A stretch of DNA of 64,000 nt from Cypionkella sp. (GTDB taxonomy: Bacteria > Pseudomonadota > Alphaproteobacteria > Rhodobacterales > Rhodobacteraceae). The translations under genes and the position numbers were made by a program. The notes under the pieces were generated by a model. That model was not told where the DNA came from and ran no database searches. It worked only from the letters and a program-made list of their open reading frames with translations. Where the stretch lies: NCBI RefSeq assembly GCF_028290025.1, contig NZ_JAQGKQ010000049.1, positions 1 through 64,000 on the forward strand, read 5' to 3'. Positions 42,155 to 51,364 of this stretch are shown here, in pieces. Each line of letters starts with the position of its first letter. Position 1 is the stretch's first letter.

Positions 42155-43033
42155 CTATGGTTTATTGCCCAGATCCAGCGTGTGTTGGCGCAGCCAAGCG
42201 AGGAAGCCGCGTGGGTTGCCTTCCCATTTATCAAGCTCGGTCGCAGAGATCGGCGCGCCGATATAGGGCCGTTGGGGCTTAAACAAGGCCCGCTTGATTT
42301 CATACAGCAGCAAGCCTTGCCGCAACGTGTCCGACAGCTTGTTGGCAATCAGGAAGGTGCGCGAGTTTTGGCCGGTAAAGTGGATCGGCAGAATCGTGGC
42401 ACCCGAGCGTTGGATCATCTTATGAGTAAACACGTTCCATTCGGCCTCTATCGCCGGGCCAAAGAAGCCTTCCGACATCGCGACCTTACCCGCCGGAAAA
42501 ACGATGATCACGCCGCCCGCTTTTAGATGCGCCATCGTCTCATTGCGCATTTCCAGCCCCAACTGCCGGGCGTTATCTTCATGCGGGAACGGCACCGGAA
42601 TCATGAACTCCGCCACTTCGGGAATCCCGGTGAGCAGACTGCGGGTTAAAATCTTGAAATCCGAGCGCACACGGTTAACCAAGTCGGCCATAATCATGCC
42701 ATCGACCAGACCATGCGGGTGGTTTGCCACCACGACCAACGGCCCGGTCGGAGGGATCAGTGCGATTTCTTCGGGCGGAGTATCAATGCGAATGCCCATT
42801 TGTTTCATGGCCTTCGGCCAGAACGGCGAGCCAAACGGCGCACCTGAGCGTTCAAAATCGCGGATCAGCCGCAGCAAAGTGATCTTCGCCGTCAACCACT
42901 CGATCGCGCGAATCGTGCCTGCCTTGACCGGATTGCTGAAAGTGCCGGCATAGGACAGCCGCCGCATGTCATATTCGCGCTTGCCGCTGGGCGGGCCTGC
43001 GCTGACGCTCTCTGTCTGTGGCGTGTCTGTCAC
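42155..43033 (-). CDS. Lysophospholipid acyltransferase-family protein
   Basis: 292 residues of the PlsC superfamily. The catalytic HX4D is in 'VVVANHPHGLVDGMIMADL' and the second block is 'VIIVFPAGKVAMSEGFFG'; 'ILPIHFTGQNSRTF' is the third. The group is close to the hemolysin-like/OlsA proteins that acylate lysolipids or ornithine lipids. The N-terminus has no clear signal peptide, fitting a peripheral inner-membrane enzyme. Its role is only inferred. Confidence 0.83.
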   Translation of the reverse strand: MTDTPQTESVSAGPPSGKREYDMRRLSYAGTFSNPVKAGTIRAIEWLTAKITLLRLIRDFERSGAPFGSPFWPKAMKQMGIRIDTPPEEIALIPPTGPLVVVANHPHGLVDGMIMADLVNRVRSDFKILTRSLLTGIPEVAEFMIPVPFPHEDNARQLGLEMRNETMAHLKAGGVIIVFPAGKVAMSEGFFGPAIEAEWNVFTHKMIQRSGATILPIHFTGQNSRTFLIANKLSDTLRQGLLLYEIKRALFKPQRPYIGAPISATELDKWEGNPRGFLAWLRQHTLDLGNKP

Positions 43034-43059
43034 GAAGCCTAAGCCTTCCTCGTCGCGCC

Positions 43060-43329
43060 TCAGAATTCTTCTCCGAAGCGATTGGCCACCAAAGCCGCCA
43101 GAGCCTCGGCTAGTGCCGTGGCGTCTGGTCCGCCAGTAGAGACCTCAATAGAGGTTCCGCGTGAGGCTGCCAACATCAAAAGCCCCATGATACTGTCACC
43201 AGACACGGTCATGCCGTCTTTGGTGACTTGTGCCGTAGCGTCAAATTCCTCGACCACCTCGACGAATTTGGCCGACGCGCGCGCGTGCAGACCCTTTTCG
43301 TTTGTAATGTATAGCACCTGTGCGGGCAT
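43060..43329 (-). CDS. ptsH: Phosphocarrier HPr
   Basis: 89 residues. 'NEKGLHARASAKFVEVVE' carries the phospho-acceptor His15, and 'SGDSIMGLLMLAASRG' carries Ser46, the target of HprK. Both sites being intact fits a regulatory PTS with HprK in the same cluster. EI is not in the window. It is the last gene of the chvI-chvG-hprK-rapZ-EIIA-HPr series, 3 bases after the EIIA gene. Confidence 0.94.
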   Translation of the reverse strand: MPAQVLYITNEKGLHARASAKFVEVVEEFDATAQVTKDGMTVSGDSIMGLLMLAASRGTSIEVSTGGPDATALAEALAALVANRFGEEF

Positions 43330-43332
43330 TGT

Positions 43333-43728
43333 TCAGGCTCCCCCGCCCAGATCCAGCGAATTGATGTATTTTCGTCCAGCTTCCAGTGCGGCTGCCACAG
43401 CCTCTGTCACCGGAAGATCGCGCGATTTTGCCAGCTTTATCAGCATCGGCAAGTTCGCGCCGTAGATAATGCGGCGTTCAGAAGCGGCGCAAGCCATCAG
43501 CGACAGATTGGACGGCGAGCCGCCAAACATATCGGTGACCATCACCACGCCCTGGCCCTGATCAACCGCATCAGCGGCATCACAGATCTCGCGCTGTTTG
43601 GCACCGCGGTCATGGTCATCCTCAATCGCAATCGCCCGCATGGAGGTCTGCGGACCAACCACGTGTTCGACGGCGGAAAGATATTCCCGCGCCAAGCCGC
43701 CATGTGCCACGATCACGATACCGATCAC
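43333..43728 (-). CDS. PTS EIIA protein, mannose type
   Basis: 131 residues of the EIIA-Man family. 'IGIVIVAHGGLAREYL' carries the active His9, and 'VVMVTDMFGGSPSNLSLM' is the conserved loop. No EIIB, C or D partner lies beside it, so it is a regulatory EIIA taking phosphate from HPr, a common arrangement in alphaproteobacteria. It lies 7 bases after rapZ. Confidence 0.92.
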   Translation of the reverse strand: MIGIVIVAHGGLAREYLSAVEHVVGPQTSMRAIAIEDDHDRGAKQREICDAADAVDQGQGVVMVTDMFGGSPSNLSLMACAASERRIIYGANLPMLIKLAKSRDLPVTEAVAAALEAGRKYINSLDLGGGA

Positions 43729-43735
43729 GCGCGTC

Positions 43736-44632
43736 TTACCTCGACCCTTCAGCAGGCAACGTCACCGCCCTGCGTTCCAATTCACGATGCCGTTTTGACA
43801 CCGGCCAGCCTGCTTCCGCAAGCACCTTGCCGAGTTTTTCTGCAACTGCAACAGAGCGGTGTTGCCCACCCGTGCATCCAAAGCCGATCGACAGATGCGC
43901 CTTACCCTCTGCTAGATGGGCCGGGAGTAGCATCAGAACAAGCCCCTGCAACCTTTGGAAGAAATCAACAAACCGCGCGTCGGCTTCGATATAAGCGCCA
44001 ACGCTCGCGTCGCGGCCGTCTAGGCCACGCAGGTCGGCTTGCCAATAGGGATTCGCCAGAAAGCGACAATCAAACACCATGTCGAGGCCACGCGGCAGCC
44101 CGCGCTTGTAACTGAACGACTGAACTGAGACCGACATATGCCCGGTCGCACCGCGGTCAAACCATTGACCGATCTCAGCTTTCAGATCGTGCGGCGACAT
44201 TTCAGTGGTATCAATCATGTGATCGGCGCGGGCGCGGATCGGGGCCAGCAGATCAATCTCGCGCGCGATGCCTTCGGTGGGGGATTCCATCGGGGCAAGC
44301 GGGTGTCGGCGGCGCGTTTCAGAATAGCGGCGGATCAACGCGCTTGCCGCGCAATCAAGGTAGATCAGGTCTAGCCCGACGCGCGGATCGCGGGTCAGGG
44401 TATCAACCAGTTCGATCAGGGCGGTGGTATTGAAATCGCGGTTGCGCACATCAAGGCCAAGCGCGATGGGGCGGCCAAGCGTGGGGCCGTCAATCAGGCG
44501 CGGCACAAGACTGAGGGGGAGGTTGTCGATGACCTCAAATCCCAAATCCTCAAGCGCGTGGATTGCGGTGGAACGGCCAGCGCCCGAGGGGCCAGTGATC
44601 AGCACCAGTTGATGCTCTGCGCCAGGTTCCAT
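43736..44632 (-). CDS. rapZ: RNase adapter / nucleotide-binding protein RapZ
   Basis: 298 residues. The P-loop '[19 protein letters not shown]' near residue 14 has Arg in place of the usual Lys, as seen in other Rhodobacteraceae as I recall, and the C-terminal domain has '[21 protein letters not shown]', with the HxR motif. In E. coli RapZ guides RNase E to GlmZ; in alphaproteobacteria the targets are unknown. Its start is uncertain: 44632 (MEPGAEH) fits relatives; a TTG at 44653 has a better ribosome site. Confidence 0.9.
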   Translation of the reverse strand: MEPGAEHQLVLITGPSGAGRSTAIHALEDLGFEVIDNLPLSLVPRLIDGPTLGRPIALGLDVRNRDFNTTALIELVDTLTRDPRVGLDLIYLDCAASALIRRYSETRRRHPLAPMESPTEGIAREIDLLAPIRARADHMIDTTEMSPHDLKAEIGQWFDRGATGHMSVSVQSFSYKRGLPRGLDMVFDCRFLANPYWQADLRGLDGRDASVGAYIEADARFVDFFQRLQGLVLMLLPAHLAEGKAHLSIGFGCTGGQHRSVAVAEKLGKVLAEAGWPVSKRHRELERRAVTLPAEGSR

Positions 44633-44660
44633 ATGGGGTTTCAACGGTTTCAAAAGCACC

Positions 44661-45080
44661 TCATGCCAGCCTTGATGCTTTGAGATAGCACAAGACTGAG
44701 GCTGGAAAATGGTTGCTTTTCAGGCCGAGAACAAGGGGAAGCGTCACGCCCAGCAAAGATGTGATGCGATGGGGCGGCAGGCGATCGGTTTCGGTCTGGT
44801 CAAGATCGACGACGAGGCTGATCGGGGCGCTGGCGCGCGGGTGGGAGTGCAGCAGGCCGACGCCTCGGGCTTCGATCATGCCGGAAAGCTGTGGCGGGCA
44901 GGTGGCGATAAGCTGCTGAGCTTGCGCGGTGATCTGGGTCTGGTCGTCAGCGACGAGCGCGGCTCCGTAAGCGATCAGTTGCAGAGCGAGCGCGGATTTG
45001 CCCGTGCCCGAAGCGCCGATGATCAGCACACCGCGCCCATCCACCGCCACGCAACTGGCGTGCACCAACGCCTGCGTCAC
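44661..45080 (-). CDS. hprK: HPr kinase/phosphorylase, short form
   Basis: 139 residues, only the C-terminal kinase domain of HprK (Gram-positive proteins are about 310). Walker A '[17 protein letters not shown]' at residues 22-30 and the '[10 protein letters not shown]' motif are present; the N-terminal domain is absent, as in other alphaproteobacteria. It modifies HPr at Ser46. It overlaps chvG by 4 bases and is followed by rapZ. Confidence 0.92.
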   Translation of the reverse strand: MTQALVHASCVAVDGRGVLIIGASGTGKSALALQLIAYGAALVADDQTQITAQAQQLIATCPPQLSGMIEARGVGLLHSHPRASAPISLVVDLDQTETDRLPPHRITSLLGVTLPLVLGLKSNHFPASVLCYLKASRLA

Positions 45081-46768
45081 ACCGGCAGACCAACCACAAA
45101 CCGCGCGCCGAGCGGGTCAGAGGTGGGGTCGGCGTTGGTGGGGCGGATGTTCTCGGCCCAGATCACGCCGCCGTGCGCTTCGACAATCTGTTTGCTGATC
45201 GACAGGCCAAGGCCGGAGTTATTGCCGAAATGAGTTGTCGGGCGGTCGGAATAGAAGCGTTTGAACACCTTGGTCAGCGCCTGTTCCGGGATGCCGGGGC
45301 CGGTGTCTTCAACCACGATCAGCACGCGGTTTTCACGGCGGCGCGCCCAAACCCGCACCGCATCGCCATCATCGCAGAACGACACGGCATTGGTGATCAG
45401 GTTGACGAACACCTGCGCGAGGCGACCTTCGAGGCCATGGATTTTGATCGGATCGGTCGGGAAATCAGTAATGAATTCAACGTGCTTCTCGCGCGCTTGA
45501 TCGCCCAGATATTCGGTAAGGTTGGTGAGGGTTTTAACGAGGTTGAACTCCTCCTCCTCCTCTTTCACCAGTTCACTGTCGAGACGCGAGGCGTTGGAAA
45601 TGTCGGAAACCAACCGATCCAAGCGGCGCACGTCGTGTTCGATGACGTTCAGCAGCTTCTCACGGTGTTCGTCTTTCTTCACCATCCGCATCGAGCCCAC
45701 GGCCGAGCGCAGGCTGGCCAGCGGGTTTTTGATCTCATGTGCCACGTCAGCGGCAAATTGTTCATTGGCGTCAATGCGGTCATAAAGCGCCGCGACCATG
45801 CCACGCATAGCCACCGACAGGCGGCCAATTTCGTCGGGCCGGGCGGCGAGGTCAGGGATACGCACCCGACCGGGCGACATTTTGCGGGCGTCACGGTCGC
45901 GGCCAAGTTCGGCAGCGGCCGCGAGATCGGACAGCGGGTTGGCGATGGTCGAGGCCAGCACCAGCGACAGGCCAATCGACACCAGCAGCGCAATCACAAA
46001 CATTTGTAGGATTTGCTCACGCTCATAACGCACCAGACGGTCAATCTCACCTTCCGCCGAGGTCAGCACCACCGAGCCCACCACCGAGCCTGCAATCAGC
46101 ACCGGGCTTGCCACCGAGAACTGTGCGCCGCCATCCAAGCCACGCCCGGTGTTCACCGCAACGGCACCGCTGAGAGCCTGGGCGTAAAGGTCACGCGCTA
46201 AAGCCTCACTATCGGCGGTGACGGCGGCGCGGTTGCTGGAACCAAGCAGGCCAGAGACGGCCTCCCAAATGCCATTCAGAAAATCGGTGATGACGGTTTG
46301 ACGCTCATCTTTGATCACGGTTCCTGGCAGCGTTTGACCGATGTTGTGGCTTACAAGCAAGCCATTGAGATCAAATACGAAAACCTCGACCCCCGGCCCG
46401 ATTGCCAAGCCCGCCATGCTGGTCGGCAGTTTGCCTTCGGCATTGGTCGCAGCGGTTTCGACGACGTTGGAAATCAAACGCGCCTCGGTTACCAAGGCTT
46501 TCTCGCGCTGCAAAACCAAACTGTCGCGAAATGGGTTCATAAACAAAACGCCAGCGACCAAAATCACCAGCGCCATCAGGTTGAATACGATGATCTTGCG
46601 CGCCAAAGGCGAGCGGTTCAGCGAGACGATGCCACGCCGTCCACGGCCTTGGGACAATGCATTATCCGCCACAACCTCGGGCGAGACCCAGTCTTCGCCC
46701 AAGAGCAGTTCTCCCGGTTTCTTCGCCGGGATCACGTCTTTCATGGATATGTTTTGCGCAGCGGTCAT
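45077..46768 (-). CDS. chvG: Sensor histidine kinase ChvG
   Basis: 563 residues. N-terminal cytoplasmic tail, membrane helix 'IIVFNLMALVILVAGVLFM', a large periplasmic sensor (about 115-270), a second helix 'LQMFVIALLVSIGLSLVLA', HAMP, then the kinase with phospho-His in 'FAADVAHEIKNPLASLRSAVG' and the ATP-binding N, G1 and G2 boxes ('NLITNAVSF', 'VEDTGPGIPE', 'GLGLSISKQI'). ChvG/ExoS senses acid or cell-wall stress, with ChvI. Start 46768 is chosen because it follows the chvI stop by 10 bases. Confidence 0.94.
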   Translation of the reverse strand: MTAAQNISMKDVIPAKKPGELLLGEDWVSPEVVADNALSQGRGRRGIVSLNRSPLARKIIVFNLMALVILVAGVLFMNPFRDSLVLQREKALVTEARLISNVVETAATNAEGKLPTSMAGLAIGPGVEVFVFDLNGLLVSHNIGQTLPGTVIKDERQTVITDFLNGIWEAVSGLLGSSNRAAVTADSEALARDLYAQALSGAVAVNTGRGLDGGAQFSVASPVLIAGSVVGSVVLTSAEGEIDRLVRYEREQILQMFVIALLVSIGLSLVLASTIANPLSDLAAAAELGRDRDARKMSPGRVRIPDLAARPDEIGRLSVAMRGMVAALYDRIDANEQFAADVAHEIKNPLASLRSAVGSMRMVKKDEHREKLLNVIEHDVRRLDRLVSDISNASRLDSELVKEEEEEFNLVKTLTNLTEYLGDQAREKHVEFITDFPTDPIKIHGLEGRLAQVFVNLITNAVSFCDDGDAVRVWARRRENRVLIVVEDTGPGIPEQALTKVFKRFYSDRPTTHFGNNSGLGLSISKQIVEAHGGVIWAENIRPTNADPTSDPLGARFVVGLPV

Positions 46769-46778
46769 GCTTTGGCAG

Positions 46779-47480
46779 TCATTCTTCGTTGTAGCGATAA
46801 CCAATGCCATACAGCGTTTCGATGGCAGCAAAGTCATCGTCAACCGAACGCATTTTCTTGCGTAACCGCTTGATATGGCTGTCGATCGTGCGGTCATCGA
46901 CATAAACCTGATCGTCATAGGCCACGTCCATCAACTGATCGCGGCTTTTCACGAAACCGGGGCGCTGAGCGAGGGCTTGCAACAGCATAAACTCGGTCAC
47001 GGTGAGCGAAACGTCGCGACCTTTCCAAGCCACCGAATGCCGCAGCGGGTCCATGCGCAGATGGCCACGCTCCATAATCTTGGTTTCTTCGGTAACGGCG
47101 ACTTCGCCCGTCGCTATCGCTTCGTTGCGGCGCAAAAGCGCACGAATACGCTCTACCAAAAGCCGCTGGCTGAACGGTTTTTTGACGTAATCGTCGGCAC
47201 CCATCCGCAGGCCCAAAACCTCGTCGATCTCATCATCTTTCGAGGTCAGAAAGATCACCGGCATGGTGGATTTCTGCCGCAACCGTTGCAAAAGATCCAT
47301 GCCATCCATCCGGGGCATCTTGATGTCGAGAACGGCCATGTCCGGCATCCGGCGATTGAACGAATCGAGCGCGGATTGCCCGTCATTGAAGGTTTCGACT
47401 TCAAACCCCTCGGCTTCAAGAGTCATGGATACCGACGTCAGGATGTTCCTGTCGTCGTCTACAAGGGCGATCCTTGCCAT
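46779..47480 (-). CDS. chvI: Response regulator ChvI
   Basis: 233 residues of the OmpR type. Receiver acidic pair 'VDDDRNIL', phospho-acceptor Asp52 in '[14 protein letters not shown]', Thr and Lys switch residues ('[11 protein letters not shown]', 'YVKKPFS'), then a winged-helix DNA-binding domain ending '[15 protein letters not shown]'. It controls envelope, exopolysaccharide and acid-response genes in rhizobia. First gene of the reverse cluster, divergent from pckA across 357 bases. Confidence 0.96.
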   Translation of the reverse strand: MARIALVDDDRNILTSVSMTLEAEGFEVETFNDGQSALDSFNRRMPDMAVLDIKMPRMDGMDLLQRLRQKSTMPVIFLTSKDDEIDEVLGLRMGADDYVKKPFSQRLLVERIRALLRRNEAIATGEVAVTEETKIMERGHLRMDPLRHSVAWKGRDVSLTVTEFMLLQALAQRPGFVKSRDQLMDVAYDDQVYVDDRTIDSHIKRLRKKMRSVDDDFAAIETLYGIGYRYNEE

Positions 47481-47650
47481 ATTTGGGCTTCCCTATTCTG
47501 CTCGGCTTGCCTGATTTTTGACACATATTCTGTATTCCCGGGCCACTAAGCAACTGCTAACTGCGAATCACCCATGGCTGGAGAGTCCATCAGTCGCTAA
47601 ATTTCCAAATGAATGACTAATATGACGCAGTTTTCCGATACACTGCATTT

Positions 47651-47684
47651 TGGTTGCGCTAACCCGGAAATGGTTGCGCTAACG
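47651..47684 (+). promoter_or_regulatory. Paired LacI-type operator-like sites
   Basis: TGGTTGCGCTAAC occurs twice, at 47651-47663 and 47671-47683, exactly 20 bases apart. Each is close to a LacI-family palindrome (TGTTAGCGCTAACA type; right half GCTAAC perfect). They lie in the chvI/pckA divergent region, 154-187 bases before pckA. The rest of 47481-47837 holds no gene. Confidence 0.6.
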
Positions 47685-47837
47685 GCGCTTTCGCGTCCTA
47701 TTCCGTGCAATATCCGTATGTTATAGCAGAATTACGAAGACCAAAACGTGGTTTTCGCGGCATTGCGCCTTGAGATTCCGGGCGTAACAAGTTGGAAACT
47801 TAACCGTCGTATTTTGACGGGAACGGGAGCGAGCAGG

Positions 47838-49436
47838 ATGACTATTGGACGTGTAAACCCATCGCACAGGCTGGAAGATCAGGGCATCCGCGGGCTGGGT
47901 CGCGTCTTTTACAACTATATCGAGCCCGCGTTGGTCGAAGCCGCGGTGGCGCGTGGTGAAGGGAAGTTGGGCAAGGGCGGCGCATTTTTATGCTCTACCG
48001 GGCAGTTCACCGGGCGGTCGCCGAAGGATAAATTCGTGGTGCGCACCGCTGGGGTCGAGGATTCGATCTGGTGGGAGAATAACGCAGCGATGGCGCCCGA
48101 GGCGTTTGATCGGCTGTACGCGGACATGCTGGCGCATATGCAGGGGCGCGATTATTTCGTGCAGGATCTGTTTGGCGGGGCCGATCCGGTGCATCGCTTG
48201 GACGTGCGGATGGTGACGGAGCTGGCGTGGCACGGGCTGTTCATCCGCCACATGCTGCGCAGGCCAGAGCGGGCCGAGTTGAATAGCTTCGTGCCAGAAT
48301 GGACAATCATCAACTGCCCGACGTTTGAAGCTGACCCGGCGCTGCACGGCTGCCGGACCTCAACCGTGATCGCGCTGAACTTTGAGCGCAAGATGATCCT
48401 GATTGGCGGCACGGCTTATGCGGGCGAAAACAAGAAAGCGGTGTTCACGCTGCTTAATTATCTGTTGCCCGAAAACGGTGTGATGCCAATGCATTGCTCG
48501 GCGAACCATGCGATTGGCAATCCGGTGGATTCGGCGGTGTTCTTCGGGCTTTCGGGCACTGGCAAGACGACACTTTCGGCGGACCCGTCGCGGATTTTGA
48601 TCGGTGACGATGAACATGGCTGGTCGGATCGCGGCACCTTCAACTTTGAGGGAGGCTGCTATGCCAAGACGATCCATCTGTCGGCAGAAGCGGAGCCGGA
48701 GATTTACGGCACGACATCGCGGTTCGGCACTGTGGTTGAGAATATGGTGTTCGATCCCGAAACGTTGGAGCTGGATTTCAGCGACAGCAGCCTGACCGAA
48801 AATATGCGCTGCGCTTATCCGTTGGAGTATATCTCGAACGCGTCCGACACGGGGATGGGCGGGCATCCGAAGCATGTGATCATGCTGATTTGCGATGCTT
48901 ATGGGGTGCTGCCGCCGATTGCGCGGCTGACGCCAGCGCAGGCGATGTATCATTTCCTGTCGGGGTTTACCTCAAAAACGCCGGGGACGGAGCGCGGGAT
49001 TGTCGAACCTACGCCGACGTTCTCCACCTGTTTTGGCGCGCCGTTCATGCCGCGGCGGCCAGAGGTTTACGGCAAGCTGTTGCAAGCGAAGATTGCGCAA
49101 TTTGGTGCGTCGTGCTGGTTGGTCAATACCGGCTGGACGGGCGGCAAGTATGGCACCGGCAAGCGGATGCCGATCAAGGCGACGCGGGCTTTGTTGACGG
49201 CGGCGCTGGACGGGTCGCTGGCGGCGGGAGAGTTCCGGCGCGATCCGAACTTTGGCTTTGAGGTGCCGGTGGCTGTGAAGGGGGTCGATGCAGGCTTGCT
49301 GGACCCGCGCGCGACATGGGCTGATACGGCGGGTTATGATGCGCAGGCCGCGAAACTGGTGGGCATGTTCGCGGATAATTTCGCGCAATATGTGCCGTTC
49401 ATTGATGCGGACGTGAAAGCGGCGGCTATTGGGTGA
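47838..49436 (+). CDS. pckA: Phosphoenolpyruvate carboxykinase (ATP)
   Basis: 532 residues, the ATP-dependent enzyme that turns oxaloacetate into PEP for gluconeogenesis. '[16 protein letters not shown]' near the N-terminus, kinase-1a '[16 protein letters not shown]' near 235, kinase-2 '[11 protein letters not shown]' with metal ligands, and '[15 protein letters not shown]' near 430 are all present. Start 47838 was chosen over 47748 because the extra 30 residues are not family-like. It has a terminator and two upstream LacI-like sites. ChvI and PTS genes are divergent. Confidence 0.97.
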   Translation: MTIGRVNPSHRLEDQGIRGLGRVFYNYIEPALVEAAVARGEGKLGKGGAFLCSTGQFTGRSPKDKFVVRTAGVEDSIWWENNAAMAPEAFDRLYADMLAHMQGRDYFVQDLFGGADPVHRLDVRMVTELAWHGLFIRHMLRRPERAELNSFVPEWTIINCPTFEADPALHGCRTSTVIALNFERKMILIGGTAYAGENKKAVFTLLNYLLPENGVMPMHCSANHAIGNPVDSAVFFGLSGTGKTTLSADPSRILIGDDEHGWSDRGTFNFEGGCYAKTIHLSAEAEPEIYGTTSRFGTVVENMVFDPETLELDFSDSSLTENMRCAYPLEYISNASDTGMGGHPKHVIMLICDAYGVLPPIARLTPAQAMYHFLSGFTSKTPGTERGIVEPTPTFSTCFGAPFMPRRPEVYGKLLQAKIAQFGASCWLVNTGWTGGKYGTGKRMPIKATRALLTAALDGSLAAGEFRRDPNFGFEVPVAVKGVDAGLLDPRATWADTAGYDAQAAKLVGMFADNFAQYVPFIDADVKAAAIG

Positions 49437-49443
49437 GATTGAG

Positions 49444-49468
49444 ACGGTCCCGAGTTGGGACCGTTTTT
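49444..49468 (+). terminator. Intrinsic terminator of pckA
   Basis: ACGGTCCC (49444-49451) pairs with GGGACCGT (49457-49464) around a 5-base loop, and T residues follow. Confidence 0.9.
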
Positions 49469-49537
49469 AGTGTGGGGTTTTCAGTGGCTTGCGAGACTGT
49501 CTTAAAGATCTGTTAAGCTTTGCTTGTTGGAGGAACG

Positions 49538-49592
49538 CTGGGGGTTTTGCACCCCCAGACCCCCGCAGGATATTTCCGCCAATGTGAAAGCG
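49538..49592 (+). repeat. G/C hairpin repeat with GGATATTT core
   Basis: CTGGGGG (49538-49544) pairs with CCCCCAG (49552-49558), then ACCCCCGCAGGATATTTCC and GCCAATGTGAAAG follow. As I recall, hairpins of this form ending in GGATATTT are dispersed between genes in Rhodobacteraceae. It precedes mcd by about 120 bases. Confidence 0.55.
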
Positions 49593-49711
49593 GATCGCGC
49601 GGGATTGGCTGCGACACTTTAAATCTTTTCAGTTCTTGTTTGTGAATTATTATTGCGCTGCGGATGCGAAGCGATTAGCTATTTCGCAGATGCAGCATGA
49701 GGATTTGCGTG

Positions 49712-51364
49712 ATGGCTTTGGATCAGAACTCTGGCGTGATGGCTGATCTGTTGGAGCTGACCGCTGAGGCTATGCCGGAAGTTGAGGCGCTGTTTTCGCG
49801 TGCGCGTGAGGCGTTGCGGGGGCTGGTGACGGTTGGCGGCAAAGTCTCGGGCGCGGCGTTGGAAGCGCATCAGTTTGCGGCGCATGGGCTGGCTTGGCTT
49901 GCGACTTATACCGAAAGCCTGCGGCAGTTGCGGGCTTGGGCGGGGCGGCTGGAGGCTGAGGGGCGCTTTGGCGAGATGGAGGCGTTGATCCTTCAGATCG
50001 GTTTCGGCGAGTATTTGGCGCAGATCCACGGCGGGCTTCCGATGTCGCAGGGGGAGATTGCGCGTCTGGGAGACTTGGGGATTTCGGCGGTGCCGGGGGC
50101 GGCTTCGCACGCGCTGATGGCGGACGGGAATACTGCCACGGCGCGGATGCGATTGGTGGCGTTGATGCGCAGCAATCAGGGGCGGGCGACGTTTGGGGCC
50201 TGCGGTCTCGACGATGAGCTGGAGATGATCCGCGATCAGTTTAGGCGATTTTCCGATGAAAAGGTCGTGCCGTTTGCGCATGGCTGGCATCTGCGCGACG
50301 AATTGATCCCGATGGAGATTATTGAGGCTTTGGCCGAGATGGGGGTGTTTGGGCTAACGATTCCTGAGGAGTTTGGCGGGTTTGGCTTGTCGAAGGCTTC
50401 GATGGTTGTGGTTAGCGAGGAGTTGTCGCGGGGGTATATTGGCGTGGGGTCGTTGGGGACTCGCAGCGAAATTGCCGCCGAATTGATCTTGTGCGGCGGG
50501 ACGGATGCTCAGAAGGCGCAGTGGTTGCCGAAGCTGGCGAGCGGTGAGATCTTGCCGACCGCGGTGTTTACCGAACCGAATACTGGCAGCGATTTGGGGG
50601 CTTTGCGGACGCGGGCGGTGCAAGGCGCGGATGGCTGGGAGGTGACGGGCAACAAGACCTGGATCACCCATGCGGCGCGGACGCATGTGATGACTTTGCT
50701 AGCGCGCACGGACGCAGAAAGCAGCGATTACAAAGGCTTGTCGATGTTTCTGGCGGAGAAACTACCGGGGACGCAGGCCGAGCCATTTCCTACTCCGGGC
50801 ATGACTGGCGGCGAGATTGAGGTTTTGGGCTATCGCGGCATGAAGGAATATGAGTTGGCGTTTGATGGCTTCAGCGTGAAGGCTGAGAACCTGCTCGGTG
50901 GGGTGCCGGGGCAAGGTTTCAAGCAGTTGATGCAGACGTTTGAATCTGCGCGGATTCAGACGGCGGCGCGGGCGATTGGGGTGGCGCAGAACGCGCTTGA
51001 AGTTGGGATGGCCTATGCTGAGGATCGAAAGCAGTTCGGCAAATCGCTGATTGAGTTTCCCCGGGTGGCGGGGAAGCTCGCGATGATGGCGGTTGAGATT
51101 ATGATTACCCGGCAGCTAACCTATTTCAGCGCCTCGCAAAAAGATCACGGCAAACGCTGCGATCTGGAGGCGGGGATGGCGAAACTGCTCGGTGCGCGGG
51201 TGGCTTGGGCTGCGGCGGATAATGCGTTGCAGATCCATGGTGGCAACGGCTTTGCGCTGGAGTATCAGATTTCGCGCATTTTATGTGATGCGCGGATACT
51301 GAATATCTTTGAGGGCGCTGCGGAGATTCAGGCGCAGGTTATCGCGCGGCGGCTGCTCGATTAG
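49712..51364 (+). CDS. mcd: Methylsuccinyl-CoA dehydrogenase (ethylmalonyl-CoA pathway)
   Basis: 550 residues, about 160 longer than usual acyl-CoA dehydrogenases because of an N-terminal domain with 'LEAHQFAAHGLAWLATYTESLRQL' split at its hinge and 'QIGFGEYLAQIHGGLPMSQGE', typical of Mcd. The core has 'FTEPNTGSDLGALRTRA', 'GNKTWITHAAR' and the C-terminal 'NALQIHGGNGFALEYQISR'. It oxidises (2S)-methylsuccinyl-CoA to mesaconyl-CoA. GAGGA supports start 49712. The other pathway genes (ccr, ecm, mch) are not here. EtfAB would accept its electrons. Confidence 0.9.
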   Translation: MALDQNSGVMADLLELTAEAMPEVEALFSRAREALRGLVTVGGKVSGAALEAHQFAAHGLAWLATYTESLRQLRAWAGRLEAEGRFGEMEALILQIGFGEYLAQIHGGLPMSQGEIARLGDLGISAVPGAASHALMADGNTATARMRLVALMRSNQGRATFGACGLDDELEMIRDQFRRFSDEKVVPFAHGWHLRDELIPMEIIEALAEMGVFGLTIPEEFGGFGLSKASMVVVSEELSRGYIGVGSLGTRSEIAAELILCGGTDAQKAQWLPKLASGEILPTAVFTEPNTGSDLGALRTRAVQGADGWEVTGNKTWITHAARTHVMTLLARTDAESSDYKGLSMFLAEKLPGTQAEPFPTPGMTGGEIEVLGYRGMKEYELAFDGFSVKAENLLGGVPGQGFKQLMQTFESARIQTAARAIGVAQNALEVGMAYAEDRKQFGKSLIEFPRVAGKLAMMAVEIMITRQLTYFSASQKDHGKRCDLEAGMAKLLGARVAWAAADNALQIHGGNGFALEYQISRILCDARILNIFEGAAEIQAQVIARRLLD

